Positions 52,385 to 63,814 of a DNA stretch of 64,000 nucleotides are shown in pieces. The notes beneath the pieces are model-generated. The model was not told the DNA's origin and ran no database searches. It was given only the letters and a program-made list of their open reading frames with translations. This DNA comes from Litchfieldia salsa (GTDB lineage: Bacteria > Bacillota > Bacilli > Bacillales > Bacillaceae_L): the NCBI RefSeq assembly GCF_900104555.1, contig NZ_FNJU01000011.1, positions 62,001 to 126,000 of the forward strand, read 5' to 3'. Within the stretch, counting starts at the first letter, position 1, and each line of letters opens with the position of its first letter. The position numbers and the translations under genes were made by a program.

Positions 52385-53416
52385 TCAGTCTCCTTCCTCC
52401 TTATAGATTCCGAGTATTTCTCTGGCCGCTTTAGTTGGCGTTTCTTTTCCTAGATAGACATTTTGTTCGATAAGCGGCAATTCTTTCTTCACTTTAGGAT
52501 GTGAAAAGAAACGGCGCTCTAAATCATCTCTAATCATCGAATAGAGCCATTCTTTTAACTGCGATTTTCTTCTCTCTTCAAAGAATCCATTTTTTTTTGT
52601 GATTTCAATAAAACATTCTAATGTACCTGCTAACTCTTTAATTCCTTCACCTGAATAACTAGATGCAGTGTATGCTCTTACTTCCCACCCATTCGTAGTA
52701 GGTTTCATGAAATGAAGGATTTGATTATACTCTTCTTTAGTAGTCAATGCCTTTTGCTTATTATCACCATCAGCCTTGTGAATCACAATTGAATCCGCTA
52801 ACTCTAATACCCCTTTTTTCATTCCCTGAAGCTCATCTCCAGCTCCAGTAAGCATAAGCAATAAAAAATAGTCAACCATACTTCTTACTACAACTTCACT
52901 TTGACCAACACCAATGGTTTCAATCAAAATAATATCATATCCGGCAGCCTCACATAATAGAATTGTTTCTCGTGTTTTACGACTAACTCCACCTAACGTA
53001 CCTCCAGATGGAGAAGGACGTACAAACGCTCGGGGATCTTGCGATAACTGTTCCATTCGCGTTTTATCACCAAGAATACTTCCACCAGTTATCGAACTTG
53101 AGGGGTCAACTGCCAAGACTGCCACTCGATGCCCTATATTACATAGATGCTGACCAAATGCCTCAATAAAGGTACTCTTTCCTGCACCAGGCACACCTGT
53201 TATCCCAATCCTAATGGAGTTCCCAGTGTAGGGTAATAACCCATTTAACACATTTTGAGACTTTTCAGCATGTTTACTTGCATGACTTTCCACTAAAGTA
53301 ATTGCTTGAGCTAACATGGCACGGTTCCCATTTCTTACACCATTAATAAGATCATCTATACCTTTTCCGCTTCTATTCTTTCCTGCCGTACGGTCCTTTC
53401 CCCTTTGTTCATCCAT
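52385..53416 (-). CDS. meaB: methylmalonyl-CoA mutase-associated GTPase MeaB
   Basis: G3E-family GTPase chaperone that protects and reloads methylmalonyl-CoA mutase with adenosylcobalamin. The 343-residue protein shows the P-loop ITGVPGAGKSTFIEA, the VLAVDPSSSITGGSILGDKTRM switch region, ETIGVGQSEV and IHKADGDNK in the base-recognition area. The start overlaps the mutB stop by one base (TAATG). ArgK/LAO ATPase is an older name for the same family. Confidence 0.96.
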   Translation of the reverse strand: MDEQRGKDRTAGKNRSGKGIDDLINGVRNGNRAMLAQAITLVESHASKHAEKSQNVLNGLLPYTGNSIRIGITGVPGAGKSTFIEAFGQHLCNIGHRVAVLAVDPSSSITGGSILGDKTRMEQLSQDPRAFVRPSPSGGTLGGVSRKTRETILLCEAAGYDIILIETIGVGQSEVVVRSMVDYFLLLMLTGAGDELQGMKKGVLELADSIVIHKADGDNKQKALTTKEEYNQILHFMKPTTNGWEVRAYTASSYSGEGIKELAGTLECFIEITKKNGFFEERRKSQLKEWLYSMIRDDLERRFFSHPKVKKELPLIEQNVYLGKETPTKAAREILGIYKEEGD

Positions 53417-55614
53417 TACGACTCCACATCCTCAAGCTCCAAGCGACCAATAATTTCGTCCATTACTTTCCTAGCAGCTACTGGAATCACTGTACCTGGC
53501 CCGAAAATGGCGGAAGCCCCTTTTTCTAAAAGGAAGTCATAGTCCTGAGGGGGAATTACTCCACCGATCACTACAATGATATCTTCTCTTCCTAACCTTC
53601 TCAATTCTTCAATTAGTTGTGGCAGTAATGTTTTATGGCCAGCTGCTAAGGAACTCATTCCTACAACATGAACATCGTTTTCAACCGCTTGTTTAGCTGT
53701 TTCTTCTGCTGTTTGGAATAAAGGTCCAATATCAACGTCAAACCCTAAGTCAGCAAATGCAGTAGAGATGATTTTCGCCCCTCGATCATGTCCATCCTGA
53801 CCCATTTTAGCCACTAGAATTCTCGGTCTCCTACCCTCTTGAACATAGAAATCATCGGTAATTTTTCTGACCTCCTTTATTTCTTTTTCATCATTATATT
53901 CCGAACTGTATACCCCACTTATGGAGCGAATCACTGCTTTATGCCTTTTCGCCACTTTTTCAATTGCATCTGAAATCTCTCCCAAACTAGCACGAGCACG
54001 AGCTGCTTCAACGGATAGTTCTAACAAATTGCCTTGATTTGTTTCAGTCGCAATCGTTAGTTTCTTTAAGGTTTCCCTTACCAGTTCCTCATCTCTTATT
54101 GCTCGTAGCTTTTCTAGGTTTGCTATTTGCTTTAACCTTACAGCTGTATTATCAATAGTCAGTATATCAATCGGTTCTTCCTTATCTAATTGAAATTTGT
54201 TAACACCAATAATCGTTTCAAGTCCGCTATCAATCTTTGCTTGCCTACGAGCTGCCGCTTCCTCTATACGCATTTTAGGTAAACCAGTTTCAATTGCCTT
54301 TGCCATTCCTCCTAATTCCTCAATTTCAATCATATGCTTCCAAGCCTTTTCAACTAATTGTTGAGTTAATGACTCCACATAATACGAACCAGCCCAGGGA
54401 TCTATCGTCTGACATATACCAGTTTCGTTTTGTAGATATAATTGTGTATTTCGCGCAATTCGGGCCGAAAAATCTGTTGGTAAAGCGATTGCCTCATCAA
54501 GAGCATTAGTATGAAGTGACTGGGTATGCCCTAGAGCGGCAGCCATCGCCTCAATACATGTTCTGGTAATATTGTTAAAAGGGTCTTGTTCTGTTAAACT
54601 CCAACCAGATGTTTGTGAATGAGCTCGTAGTGTAAGAGATTTAGAATTCTGTGGTTTAAACTGCTTCATTAGCTGAGCCCAAATTAATCTGCCCGCTCTC
54701 ATTTTTGCAATCTCCATAAAATAATTCATACTAATCCCCCAAAAAAACGATAGCCTCGGGGCAAATGAATCAATATCAATTCCTGCTTCCATACCTGTGC
54801 GAACATACTCTAATCCATCTGCTAATGTATAAGCTAATTCAAGATCAGCAGGAGCACCTGCTTCTTGCATATGATAGCCTGATATACTAATACTATTAAA
54901 TTTCGGCATATGAGCTGATGTATACTTAAAGATATCTGCAATGATTCTCATTGACGTTTCAGGTGGGTAAATATACGTATTACGAACCATATACTCTTTT
55001 AAAATATCATTTTGAATCGTACCTGTAAGTTGTTCTAGTCTTACACCTTGTTCTTCGGCTGTGACGATATAAAAAGCGAGAATCGGTAAGACAGCTCCAT
55101 TCATTGTCATAGATACAGACATTTGATCAAGTGGAATTGAATCAAATAAGATTTTCATATCTAGAATCGAATCGATTGCAACACCTGCTTTTCCTACATC
55201 ACTAACTACTCTTGGATGATCTGAATCATATCCGCGATGTGTCGCCAAATCAAAAGCGACTGATAGCCCTTTTTGCCCCATCTCTAAGTTCCGACGATAA
55301 AACGCATTACTCTCCTCAGCCGTTGAGAAACCTGCATATTGTCGAATGGTCCAAGGTCTATTTACATACATAGTAGGGTATGGTCCTCTCAAAAAAGGAG
55401 GCAAACCTGGAAACGTATCCAGATACTTGTTTCCCTTCGTGTCATCAGATGTATATAATGGCTTAATATTAATTTGCTCATTGGTTTTAGTCACAAGGTC
55501 TTCAAACGATTTTTCAGCATTTTTTTCAAATTTCTTTTTCCATTCTTCTAGTGTCGTATCATTCGATTGAGTTCTTTTTAATTCAACTTTCGAAAAATCA
55601 ATTCGCTTCTTCAT
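53416..55614 (-). CDS. mutB: methylmalonyl-CoA mutase, large (catalytic) subunit
   Basis: Adenosylcobalamin-dependent isomerisation of (R)-methylmalonyl-CoA to succinyl-CoA. The 732-residue protein has the catalytic barrel ([58 protein letters not shown]) and the C-terminal B12 domain with the DxHxxG cobalt-ligand motif [12 protein letters not shown]. It overlaps mutA by 17 bases and meaB by one, so the three are translationally coupled. Confidence 0.97.
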   Translation of the reverse strand: MKKRIDFSKVELKRTQSNDTTLEEWKKKFEKNAEKSFEDLVTKTNEQINIKPLYTSDDTKGNKYLDTFPGLPPFLRGPYPTMYVNRPWTIRQYAGFSTAEESNAFYRRNLEMGQKGLSVAFDLATHRGYDSDHPRVVSDVGKAGVAIDSILDMKILFDSIPLDQMSVSMTMNGAVLPILAFYIVTAEEQGVRLEQLTGTIQNDILKEYMVRNTYIYPPETSMRIIADIFKYTSAHMPKFNSISISGYHMQEAGAPADLELAYTLADGLEYVRTGMEAGIDIDSFAPRLSFFWGISMNYFMEIAKMRAGRLIWAQLMKQFKPQNSKSLTLRAHSQTSGWSLTEQDPFNNITRTCIEAMAAALGHTQSLHTNALDEAIALPTDFSARIARNTQLYLQNETGICQTIDPWAGSYYVESLTQQLVEKAWKHMIEIEELGGMAKAIETGLPKMRIEEAAARRQAKIDSGLETIIGVNKFQLDKEEPIDILTIDNTAVRLKQIANLEKLRAIRDEELVRETLKKLTIATETNQGNLLELSVEAARARASLGEISDAIEKVAKRHKAVIRSISGVYSSEYNDEKEIKEVRKITDDFYVQEGRRPRILVAKMGQDGHDRGAKIISTAFADLGFDVDIGPLFQTAEETAKQAVENDVHVVGMSSLAAGHKTLLPQLIEELRRLGREDIIVVIGGVIPPQDYDFLLEKGASAIFGPGTVIPVAARKVMDEIIGRLELEDVES

Positions 55615-57631
55615 TTTGGGTAACCCCCATTTTAAGCTGAAGTGCTAATAGTGTTTCATAACAATTCGTTTTTTCATGAATAAACTGAACTAATCCAATA
55701 CTGCTACACTTTTCAACAACACTTTTTATTGGTTTTCCTATCAAATAAAATCGTATATTAGTTAAGCTCTTAGCAAATTCATCATTAAATAGATCCAAGT
55801 AAGCCTCATCTCTTCCACATAGTACATATGAGGATAAGTTCCTTGAATGAATATATTCCATCACTTCGTTGACATTGTTTAGACTAGCAGAACTCTCAAG
55901 TTCAAATCCACCTGCTTCAAAAAAACCCTTTGCAAAATCCGATTTTGTCTTTGAACTAGAAATGTTACCTAAAATAAGCAAACCTACCTTGGGGCGCTGA
56001 CCATTTTTAAGCAAATAATGATCTGAAGATAACCTAAGAGCTTCAAAATCCTCTGTTAATCGGTGTTGTTTTATTGGAGTAATTTTAAGTGGTTCTTCTA
56101 GTTCATTGGCTTTTAATAACTGATCTCTCGTGATTTTCAATGGCAGGCTTACATTTGCTATCATTGAATTTAAGCTTTCCTCTAGGCTTTTTCTTTTTTT
56201 CTCTGAAGGTAGCTTATCTTTCACTGTTAACTTTGTAAGAGGTTGTTCAGACATATTGACAAACATATTTGTACCAACAATTCGATCCTTCCTAACCTCT
56301 ACATTCATCTTTCTATTTATTGCAGTTTGCTCTATATCCTTTTGAGGAAAACCAGATTTTAAAGCTTCTAACATCCCTCCCTTTGCTTCTACTTGTCGAA
56401 AGAGCTTATAAGCTTTTTCAGCAAGTTCATTTGTAATGGATTCTATATAATAAGATCCACCACACGGATCTATCACTTTTGTTAAGAGTGCTTCCTCCTG
56501 CAGAATTAATTGGGTATTCCTTGCAATTCTTCTTGAAAATGAACGATTATCGCGTTGGTTTTGTTTGTCAAAAGGTTCAACATGAAGGCTTTCAATTCCC
56601 CCCATTGCAGCAGCGAAGGATTCTACCGTCGAACGAATGATATTAACATATGGGTCATAAATTGCCTTTGTATAAGATGAAGTTTGTGCATGTATACGCA
56701 TTTTTTGATCTTCAGCACTTCCTCCAAACGCCTCAACAATAGTCGCCCACACGATTTTTGCAGCACGGAGCTTTGCAATTTCCATAAAGAAGTGTGATCC
56801 AATTGAAAAACAAAATGTCATTCGTGGTGCTAGATCATGAATACTTATTCCACGCTCAATACATTCATTCAAGTAGTCTGTAGCCGTTGCAAGAGTATAC
56901 GCAAGTTCACTTACTGCACTAGCACCACCATTATGATATGCTTCACTATTTACGATGATCGTCTTTAGTTGTGGTGCATGTTCCTTTGCCCACAATAGCT
57001 TAAATGCCATAGCATCATATAAGGACTCGAAAGAATAAGGAATGTTCGCATTCTTTACTAATACATGGAGAGGGTCCATCCCCACTGTTCCTTCCAACTT
57101 TTCCATTGAAATGCAATGAGATGCACAATATTCAATAAAAACCGATAAAAATGGAAGTGAATTTGCACCCGTATTGACGAGGATTGGTGTTCCCATTATC
57201 GGGATATCTTGCAATGCTTGGGATAATTCTTCCTTTGTATTAACGGTTAGACCATTAGAGGGGATATTTGAATCAGCAACATAAAAATGAATCATTTTCT
57301 GTTTTATTGCTAATTCCTCCCTAACCTCTTCATTGAAGGTCTCTAGGTTATCTACATCTACTCCTTGTGCTATTAACCAAGGCTGTACTGTATAACCAAA
57401 TGAATTGCTCCCTCGGTTAAATGGCTTCTCTCCAGGAAGTGTATGTAGATGTTTTATAGGCTCTATGTCTTTTTTGGTGTAGAGTGGTTTTATCGTTATG
57501 TTTTCATATGTATTTGTAAGCAAGGTTTCAAATGGAGCTCCTTTTAGGATTTTTATAACTTCCTCCTTCCAGGTTTTAGCATCAGTTTTATCAAATGTGA
57601 TTCTTTTCGATTCATGAATTCCCATTTTCAC
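55598..57631 (-). CDS. mutA: methylmalonyl-CoA mutase, small subunit
   Basis: Non-catalytic beta subunit of the heterodimeric mutase, 677 residues. It mirrors MutB ([50 protein letters not shown]), but the C-terminal B12-like domain lacks the DxHxxG motif ([20 protein letters not shown] instead). The start could be GTG at 57631 or ATG at 57625 after AGAGG. A promoter and a cre-like site lie upstream. First gene of mutA-mutB-meaB. Confidence 0.95.
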   Translation of the reverse strand: MKMGIHESKRITFDKTDAKTWKEEVIKILKGAPFETLLTNTYENITIKPLYTKKDIEPIKHLHTLPGEKPFNRGSNSFGYTVQPWLIAQGVDVDNLETFNEEVREELAIKQKMIHFYVADSNIPSNGLTVNTKEELSQALQDIPIMGTPILVNTGANSLPFLSVFIEYCASHCISMEKLEGTVGMDPLHVLVKNANIPYSFESLYDAMAFKLLWAKEHAPQLKTIIVNSEAYHNGGASAVSELAYTLATATDYLNECIERGISIHDLAPRMTFCFSIGSHFFMEIAKLRAAKIVWATIVEAFGGSAEDQKMRIHAQTSSYTKAIYDPYVNIIRSTVESFAAAMGGIESLHVEPFDKQNQRDNRSFSRRIARNTQLILQEEALLTKVIDPCGGSYYIESITNELAEKAYKLFRQVEAKGGMLEALKSGFPQKDIEQTAINRKMNVEVRKDRIVGTNMFVNMSEQPLTKLTVKDKLPSEKKRKSLEESLNSMIANVSLPLKITRDQLLKANELEEPLKITPIKQHRLTEDFEALRLSSDHYLLKNGQRPKVGLLILGNISSSKTKSDFAKGFFEAGGFELESSASLNNVNEVMEYIHSRNLSSYVLCGRDEAYLDLFNDEFAKSLTNIRFYLIGKPIKSVVEKCSSIGLVQFIHEKTNCYETLLALQLKMGVTQNEEAN

Positions 57632-57648
57632 TCATCCTCTCACTTTGA

Positions 57649-57662
57649 AGAAATCGCTTACA
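57649..57662 (-). promoter_or_regulatory. cre-like CcpA site upstream of mutA
   Basis: TGTAAGCGATTTCT on the minus strand differs from cre TGWAARCGYTWNCW at one position. It lies 18 bases upstream of mutA and downstream of the likely transcription start, a road-block position. Confidence 0.6.
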
Positions 57663-57692
57663 TTTATGAATTTAAATGATTTACATATTTTT

Positions 57693-57721
57693 ATTTTAGT
57701 ATATCTATAGTCAACTAGCAA
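57693..57721 (-). promoter_or_regulatory. candidate sigma-A promoter of mutA-mutB-meaB
   Basis: TTGCTA (57716-57721) and TAAAAT (57693-57698) on the minus strand with a 17-base spacer, upstream of the cre-like site. Confidence 0.45.
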
Positions 57722-57753
57722 TCAAAATATGAACAGTCGTTCATTTTATACAG

Positions 57754-57776
57754 AAAAAAACCCTTCCGAAGAAGGG
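57754..57776 (-). terminator. intrinsic terminator of the bkd operon
   Basis: CCCTTC-TTCG-GAAGGG followed by TTTTTTTCTG in transcript sense, directly after the bkdB stop. Confidence 0.88.
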
Positions 57777-57780
57777 TTTT

Positions 57781-59055
57781 CTAATAGATAGATGTAGTCT
57801 CTTTTGAAACATTCTCTAATATTTCTTTTACTCGTGCTAGGAAACGGCCACATACAAGCCCATCCAGTACTCGATGATCCAGCGATAAACAAAGATTAAC
57901 CATATCACGAACTGCAATCATGTTATCAATAATAACAGGTCTCTTTACAATGGATTCTACCTGTAAAATGGCAGCTTGTGGATAATTAATAATCCCCATT
58001 GATTGAATCGAACCGAAGGAACCAGTATTATTCAACGTAAACGTTCCTCCTTGCATCTCAGCAGCAGTCAACTTTCCTGAACGAACTTTATTTGCTAACT
58101 CAGTAATCTCTTTAGCAATGCCCTTTATTGATTTTTCATCAGCATTTTTAATAACCGGTACATATAATGCTTCTTCAGTAGCAACAGCAATCGAAATATT
58201 GATTTCTTTCTTTTGAATGATTTTCTCTCCAGCCCACATTGAATTCATTTGTGGGAACTCTTTTAATGCTTGAGCAATAGCTTTCACGAAGAAAGCGAAG
58301 AAGGTAAGATTAAATCCTTCCTCTTGTTTAAATTGGTCTTTAAGTGAATTACGGTAATTGACTAATGTCGTTACATCCACTTCCACCATCATCCAGGCAT
58401 GTGGAACTTCATGCTTACTACGAAGCATATTTGCAGCTATCGCCTTACGTATACCAGAGACCGGAATTTCAATATCTCCTGTTTCTTTTTGAACATTCAC
58501 TGGATTAGATGAAGTCAAAGAATGGGACTCGTCTAGCTGATTTTGTGCTTGAGAAGCTTTTGTATTAAGTTCAGACTGAACTCCGGCTGTAGGAATTTTC
58601 CCTGTTTCAAGGATTTTCATTAAATCCTTACGGGTAATTCTACCACCAGCACCTGATCCCTCAACTTGCTGTAAATCGATTTGATTTTCTTGAGCTATTC
58701 TTAAAACAGCAGGAGAAAATCGTTGTTTATGGCCGCTTTCAACCTTAGTTGGAGTTTGGCTCATGTCGGTATTCACTTTCGGCACTTTAACTTCCTCAGA
58801 TTGACTTTCACTACCCTCAACCTCAATCGTACAAATCACCGCGCCAACTTCAAGTGTCTCATCTTCTTCTGCAAGTAACTCCTTGATTACTCCACTAAAA
58901 GAAGATGGGACTTCTGCATTAACTTTATCTGTCATTACCTCCAAGAGAGGATCATACTTGTTCACACGATCTCCAACAGATACAAGCCACTTACTCACTG
59001 TTCCCTCTGTTACACTTTCTCCCAATTGAGGCATTTTAATTTTTTCAATTGCCAT
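57781..59055 (-). CDS. bkdB: branched-chain 2-oxo acid dehydrogenase, E2 (lipoamide acyltransferase)
   Basis: Core of the branched-chain keto acid dehydrogenase complex, 424 residues. Domains in order: lipoyl domain (1-78) with the lipoylated Lys in MTDKVNAEVPS, a linker, the E1/E3-binding domain (RFSPAVLRIAQENQIDLQQVEGSGAGGRITRKD, split around residues 115-150), a second linker, and the catalytic domain ending with the active site SLDHRVLDGLVCGRFL. The ATG follows GAGGAGGTTTAAGTA. Last gene of the operon. Confidence 0.96.
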   Translation of the reverse strand: MAIEKIKMPQLGESVTEGTVSKWLVSVGDRVNKYDPLLEVMTDKVNAEVPSSFSGVIKELLAEEDETLEVGAVICTIEVEGSESQSEEVKVPKVNTDMSQTPTKVESGHKQRFSPAVLRIAQENQIDLQQVEGSGAGGRITRKDLMKILETGKIPTAGVQSELNTKASQAQNQLDESHSLTSSNPVNVQKETGDIEIPVSGIRKAIAANMLRSKHEVPHAWMMVEVDVTTLVNYRNSLKDQFKQEEGFNLTFFAFFVKAIAQALKEFPQMNSMWAGEKIIQKKEINISIAVATEEALYVPVIKNADEKSIKGIAKEITELANKVRSGKLTAAEMQGGTFTLNNTGSFGSIQSMGIINYPQAAILQVESIVKRPVIIDNMIAVRDMVNLCLSLDHRVLDGLVCGRFLARVKEILENVSKETTSIY

Positions 59056-59101
59056 TACTTAAACCTCCTCATTCATCACAGTAGACTCTAAGTGCTTATT
59101 A

Positions 59102-60085
59102 TTAAAATGCAGCAAGTTCTCGCATTGCTTTTTCGACTTTATCAGGATTGACCATAAAGAATTTTTCCATTGTCGGTGCATAAGGCATAGCTGGTATTTC
59201 TGGACCTGCTAAACGCTTTATAGGTGCATCTAAGTCAAATAAACAATGTTCTGCAATAATCGCTGATACTTCACTAATAATACTTCCCTCTTTATTGTCT
59301 TCTGTGATTAGAAGTACCTTCCCTGTTTTTGAAGCAGCCTCAATAATGGCTTCCTGATCAAGAGGATAAACAGTTCTCAAATCAAGAATATGAACGGAGA
59401 TTCCATCCTTTGCAAGGCGCTCTGCAGCCTGTAATGCAAAATGAACACAAAGTCCATAAGTAATGACTGTGATATCCTCCCCTTCACGTTTGATATCAGC
59501 TTTTCCTATTGGAAGAACATAATCATCAGTAGGCACTTCACCTTTAATTAATCGATATGCACGTTTATGTTCAAAAAATAAAACTGGGTCATCATCACGT
59601 ATCGCTGCCTTTAGTAATCCTTTCACATCATATGGAGTAGACGGCATAACAATCTTTAATCCAGGCTGATTTGCAAAGACAGCTTCAACTGATTGCGAAT
59701 GGTATAATGCTCCATGTACCCCACCACCATATGGCGCCCGAATCGTAATTGGACAATGAAAGTCACCATTTGAACGGTAACGAATTTTTGCTGCCTCTGA
59801 AATAATTTGATTAACTGCTGGCATAATAAAATCAGCAAATTGCATTTCCGCGACAGGACGCATACCATACATTGCCGCTCCAATTCCAACGCCAGCTATC
59901 GCTGATTCAGCAAGAGGGGTATCAATAACGCGTTCTTCACCAAATTGACTATACAATCCATTTGTTGCTTTAAAAACGCCACCTTTTCTACCAACATCCT
60001 CACCCAATACAAATACCTTTGAATCTCTCTCCATTTCTTCCCGCATCGCCATTGTGACTGCATCAATATAAGATATAACTGGCAT
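59102..60085 (-). CDS. bkdAB: branched-chain 2-oxo acid dehydrogenase, E1 beta
   Basis: Beta subunit of the thiamine-diphosphate E1 component, 327 residues, decarboxylating the keto acids of Val, Leu and Ile. Family features: YIDAVTMAMREEMERDSKVFVLGEDVG, IDTPLAESAIAGVGIGAAMYGMRPVAE, and IRAPYGGGVHGALYHSQSVEA. It starts one base after the bkdAA stop, with GAGGGGG upstream. Confidence 0.96.
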   Translation of the reverse strand: MPVISYIDAVTMAMREEMERDSKVFVLGEDVGRKGGVFKATNGLYSQFGEERVIDTPLAESAIAGVGIGAAMYGMRPVAEMQFADFIMPAVNQIISEAAKIRYRSNGDFHCPITIRAPYGGGVHGALYHSQSVEAVFANQPGLKIVMPSTPYDVKGLLKAAIRDDDPVLFFEHKRAYRLIKGEVPTDDYVLPIGKADIKREGEDITVITYGLCVHFALQAAERLAKDGISVHILDLRTVYPLDQEAIIEAASKTGKVLLITEDNKEGSIISEVSAIIAEHCLFDLDAPIKRLAGPEIPAMPYAPTMEKFFMVNPDKVEKAMRELAAF

Positions 60086-60086
60086 C

Positions 60087-61094
60087 TTATTTCCCCCTCA
60101 CATCATCAGCATATACGTGTTCTAACGCATATTCAGGCTCTGAATACGGTGCGTTTTCCGCATAATCAGTCGCTTCATTTACTTGTTGAACAATACGCTC
60201 ATTTATTTCATGATTTAATTCTTCTGTTAATACGCCAACTTCTCTCAAATAAGTAGCAAAGGACAGAATGGGATCTTTCTTTTTCGCCTCAGCCACCTCA
60301 TCTTGTTCTCTATATGAGCGATCATCATCATCTGATGAATGTGGAGTGAGTCGATAAGAAATGGCTTCAATTAATGTTGGCCCTTCCCCGCGACGGCCAC
60401 GGTCTGCCGCTTCCTTTACAGCCTCATAAACCTCTAACGGGCAATTTCCATCAACAGTCACTCCTGGCATCCCATAACCGATTGCACGATCTGAGATTTT
60501 TTCACAAGCAACTTGCTTTTCATAAGGAACAGAAATCGCATATTTATTATTTTCACACATGAATATAACTGGAAGCTTATGAACAGCTGCAAAATTAGCT
60601 CCTTCGTGAAAGTCTCCTTGGTTTGATGACCCTTCACCAAATGTTACGAAGGAAACGATATCCTTGCCTTCCATACGCCCACCTAAGGCTACACCAACAG
60701 CATGTGGAACTTGTGTAGTTACCGGCGAAGACCCTGTCACAATTCTATTTTTTTTCTGACCAAAGTGTCCTGGCATTTGTCTACCTGCTGAATTCGGATC
60801 TTCATGTTTAGCAAACCCTGACAACATAAGGTCTGTTGCCGTCATCCCAAATGCAAGCACTACACCCATATCTCGGTAATATGGAAGAACGTAGTCTTTA
60901 CTACGATCTAATGCAAATGCAGCACCTACTTGCGCAGCCTCTTGACCTTGACAAGAGATCACAAATGGAATTTTTCCTGCACGATTTAAAAGCCACATTC
61001 GTTCGTCTATTTTTCTAGCAAGTAGCATCGTTTCATACATTTCCAATACACTTTTATCACTAAGTCCTAATAGTTGGTGACGATTTTTAGTCAT
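60087..61094 (-). CDS. bkdAA: branched-chain 2-oxo acid dehydrogenase, E1 alpha
   Basis: Alpha subunit of E1, 335 residues. The thiamine-diphosphate motif is visible as FGEGSSNQGDFHEGANFAAVHKLPVIFMCENNKYAIS (GxG to NN, about residues 153-189, quoted in part), with YRDMGVVLAFG and the phosphorylation-loop-like YRLTPHSSDDDDRSYR. GGAGGGTAACGT precedes the ATG. The leading TKNRHQLLGLSDKSVLEMYE matches the bacterial bkdAA group rather than PDH. Confidence 0.96.
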   Translation of the reverse strand: MTKNRHQLLGLSDKSVLEMYETMLLARKIDERMWLLNRAGKIPFVISCQGQEAAQVGAAFALDRSKDYVLPYYRDMGVVLAFGMTATDLMLSGFAKHEDPNSAGRQMPGHFGQKKNRIVTGSSPVTTQVPHAVGVALGGRMEGKDIVSFVTFGEGSSNQGDFHEGANFAAVHKLPVIFMCENNKYAISVPYEKQVACEKISDRAIGYGMPGVTVDGNCPLEVYEAVKEAADRGRRGEGPTLIEAISYRLTPHSSDDDDRSYREQDEVAEAKKKDPILSFATYLREVGVLTEELNHEINERIVQQVNEATDYAENAPYSEPEYALEHVYADDVRGK

Positions 61095-61149
61095 ACGTTA
61101 CCCTCCTTATTTTTGAACAAGATATACTCAAATTTCTTTTCTATAAACG

Positions 61150-62577
61150 TTATAAATGGATAGCCTTTCCATCAACTGCTAACGCTGCTTCTCCAATTGC
61201 TTCAGAGAGTGAAGGATGTGGATGAATGGTATGAGCAACCTCCCAAGGAGTTGCATCTAATACTCGCGCCAAGCCCGCTTCTGAAATCATGTCTGTAACA
61301 TGTGGGCCAATCATATGAACACCTAATATATCATTTGTTGCTTCATCTACAACTAACTTAACAAATCCATCAGATTCTCCAAATACTAGTGCTTTTCCAA
61401 TTGCTTTAAATGGAAACTTACCTATCTTTAGTGTATACCCTAACTCCTTTGCCTGTTGCTCTGTGTAACCAACACTAGCAATCTCTGGATTACTATAAAT
61501 ACACTTTGAAATATTTGAAGTTTGAATCAGGTATGGTGTTTCACCTGCAATATGCTCAACAGCTGCTATTCCTTCATGTGAAGCAACATGGGCAAGCTGA
61601 AGACCACCAATGACATCACCAATCGCATAAATATGAGATTCTTTTGTTTGGTAAAATTCATTTGTTGTGATATAGCCATTCTCTATTTCGATATCGGTAT
61701 TTTCCAACCCGATTCCTTCGATATTTGCTCTTCTTCCAACCGATTGTAATAGTTTTTCAGCTGTAAAGGATTTTGTACTTCCTTTATGTTCTGCTTCAAT
61801 CGTCACACTAGTGGCATTCTTCACAAGGGACTCTGGTAAAATCTTGGCGTTGGTTAATACTTTTATCTTTTTCTTCTTTAAAAGTCGAAGCATTTCTTTT
61901 GAAATTTCTTCATCCTCAGTTGGCAGAATACGATTTGAATATTCCAACACGGTTACTTCTAACCCAAAATCCGAAAGCATTGAAGCCCACTCAATACCAA
62001 TTACCCCTCCACCAATAATAATGATTGAAGTAGGAAGCTCTTTCATCTCGAGTGCTTCATCAGAGGTTAGAACAAATTCACCGTCAACCTCGAGTCCTGG
62101 TAAAGTTTGAGGTCTAGAACCAGTGGCTACAATCATATTTTTTGGGATAAGCATTTCATTTTCTTCTCCATTGGACATTTCAACCGATATTGTTCCTGGT
62201 AAGGGTGAAAAGATTGACGGACCTAAGATTCGTCCGGTTCCTTCATATATTTTGATCTTACCTTGCTTCATTAAATGCTGTACACCTTTGTAAAGCTGAT
62301 TTACGACTTTTCTTTTACGCTCCTGCACCTTTTCAAAATTAAGAGAAATGTTTGAAGCAATTACCCCAAACTCTTCACTATTCTTTGTTTGAGCAAATAC
62401 CTCAGCACTCCTAAGTAACGCTTTGCTCGGAATACATCCTGCATGTAGACAAGTTCCACCAAGTTTCCCCTTCTCAACAACAGCGACCTTTAATCCGAGC
62501 TGTGCGGCACGTATTGCTGCAACATACCCTCCAGTACCTGCTCCAAGAATAACTAAATCATATTCTTCTGTAGCCAT
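61150..62577 (-). CDS. lpdV: dihydrolipoamide dehydrogenase (E3) of the bkd complex
   Basis: FAD-dependent disulfide oxidoreductase that regenerates lipoamide, 475 residues. N-terminal FAD site GAGTGGYVAAIRAAQLG, redox disulfide GGTCLHAGCIPSK (C-x4-C), NAD-binding IIIGGGVIGIEWASML, and the C-terminal His-Glu pair in HTIHPHPSLSEAIGEA. AGAGGAGAAAACATCT upstream of the ATG. Located between buk and bkdAA as in B. subtilis. Confidence 0.96.
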   Translation of the reverse strand: MATEEYDLVILGAGTGGYVAAIRAAQLGLKVAVVEKGKLGGTCLHAGCIPSKALLRSAEVFAQTKNSEEFGVIASNISLNFEKVQERKRKVVNQLYKGVQHLMKQGKIKIYEGTGRILGPSIFSPLPGTISVEMSNGEENEMLIPKNMIVATGSRPQTLPGLEVDGEFVLTSDEALEMKELPTSIIIIGGGVIGIEWASMLSDFGLEVTVLEYSNRILPTEDEEISKEMLRLLKKKKIKVLTNAKILPESLVKNATSVTIEAEHKGSTKSFTAEKLLQSVGRRANIEGIGLENTDIEIENGYITTNEFYQTKESHIYAIGDVIGGLQLAHVASHEGIAAVEHIAGETPYLIQTSNISKCIYSNPEIASVGYTEQQAKELGYTLKIGKFPFKAIGKALVFGESDGFVKLVVDEATNDILGVHMIGPHVTDMISEAGLARVLDATPWEVAHTIHPHPSLSEAIGEAALAVDGKAIHL

Positions 62578-62613
62578 AGATGTTTTCTCCTCTCTTAATC
62601 CTTTATCATCACT

Positions 62614-63699
62614 TTATATCAGGTATTCTTTATGATGTTCTTCTCCTCTTAACACTCTTAAAGCACCCTCCGCAAGGGCCTGCAACTCATTTTCACCCGG
62701 ATGTACAATAACATCTGCAATCCAATTTACTCGATTAGTTATATAGTTTATAAAATCCTGACTGAAGGCAATTCCCCCAGTTAAGATAATTGCATCAACT
62801 TTGCCCTCAAGGACAGCACTTGCTGCACCAATTTCTTTTGCCACTTGATAAGCCATGGCCTCATATACAAGTTTTGCCTTGTTATCCCCTGCTTTAATCA
62901 TCTTTTCAACTTTTATTGCGTCGCTTGTATTTAAATAGCCTACAAGGCCACCTTGACCAACCAACATCTTCATCACTTCTTCTCGGAAGTAATCACCTGA
63001 ATAACATAGTGCAACAAGATCACCAACAGGTACTGTTCCTGCTCGCTCTGGACTGAATGGTCCATCACCATGAAGCCCATTATTAACGTCAATTACTTTT
63101 CCACGTTTATGAGCACCTATTGTTATTCCCCCACCCATGTGTGTAACAATTAAATTAAGCTCTTCATATTTCTTGCCGAAATCCGCTGCTACTCGCCTCG
63201 CAACAGCCTTTTGATTTAATGCGTGAAAAATACTCTTTCTTTCTATCATTGGCAAACCAGAGATTCGGGCAATTGGTTCTAATTCATCAACTACAACCGG
63301 ATCAACTATATACGAAGGAATATTCAATGCCGAAGCTATTTCATATGCTATAATTCCACCTAGATTTGAAGCATGTTGTCCAGCGTAGCCAGCTTTTAAA
63401 TCCTTAAGCATTAACTCATTAACTAGATATGTACCACCCTCGATAGGTCTCAACAATCCTCCACGACCACATACAGCACTTATTTTAGAAATGTTAATAG
63501 CTTCGCTATCCAACGTTTCAAGAATCGTTTCTTTCCGAAATTCATATTGACTAATAATACTGTCAAATGAATTGATTTGATCATAGTCATGTCTAATCGT
63601 TTTTTCAAACATAGAGCGTTCATTTTCAAACACACCAATTTTGGTGGAAGTTGAACCAGGGTTGATAACTAGAATTCGGTAAACATTTTCTTGCAACAT
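62614..63699 (-). CDS. buk: butyrate kinase (branched-chain fatty acid kinase)
   Basis: Acetate-kinase-family (ASKHA) enzyme making ATP from acyl phosphates derived from branched-chain acyl-CoAs. The 361-residue protein has [19 protein letters not shown] at the N-terminus, [35 protein letters not shown] and [10 protein letters not shown]. The ATG at 63699 is close to GGAGGG (4 bases); the TTG right after it is a possible alternative. It normally works with ptb, which lies outside the window if present. Confidence 0.93.
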   Translation of the reverse strand: MLQENVYRILVINPGSTSTKIGVFENERSMFEKTIRHDYDQINSFDSIISQYEFRKETILETLDSEAINISKISAVCGRGGLLRPIEGGTYLVNELMLKDLKAGYAGQHASNLGGIIAYEIASALNIPSYIVDPVVVDELEPIARISGLPMIERKSIFHALNQKAVARRVAADFGKKYEELNLIVTHMGGGITIGAHKRGKVIDVNNGLHGDGPFSPERAGTVPVGDLVALCYSGDYFREEVMKMLVGQGGLVGYLNTSDAIKVEKMIKAGDNKAKLVYEAMAYQVAKEIGAASAVLEGKVDAIILTGGIAFSQDFINYITNRVNWIADVIVHPGENELQALAEGALRVLRGEEHHKEYLI

Positions 63700-63814
63700 A
63701 AACCCTCCAAATGGTTGTAGCATCACTTTAACTAATAATAAAAATAGGAAAAATGAGGGTTTTTGAATATTATTTCAAAAATACTCCCCCATCTGGTTCT
63801 ATGCGTCAGCAGAA

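Noticed and set aside
52252-52434. 60-codon plus-strand ORF before the T9 hairpin
   Set aside because: It runs through the hairpin into the 3' end of meaB, lacks a ribosome binding site and has low-complexity composition.
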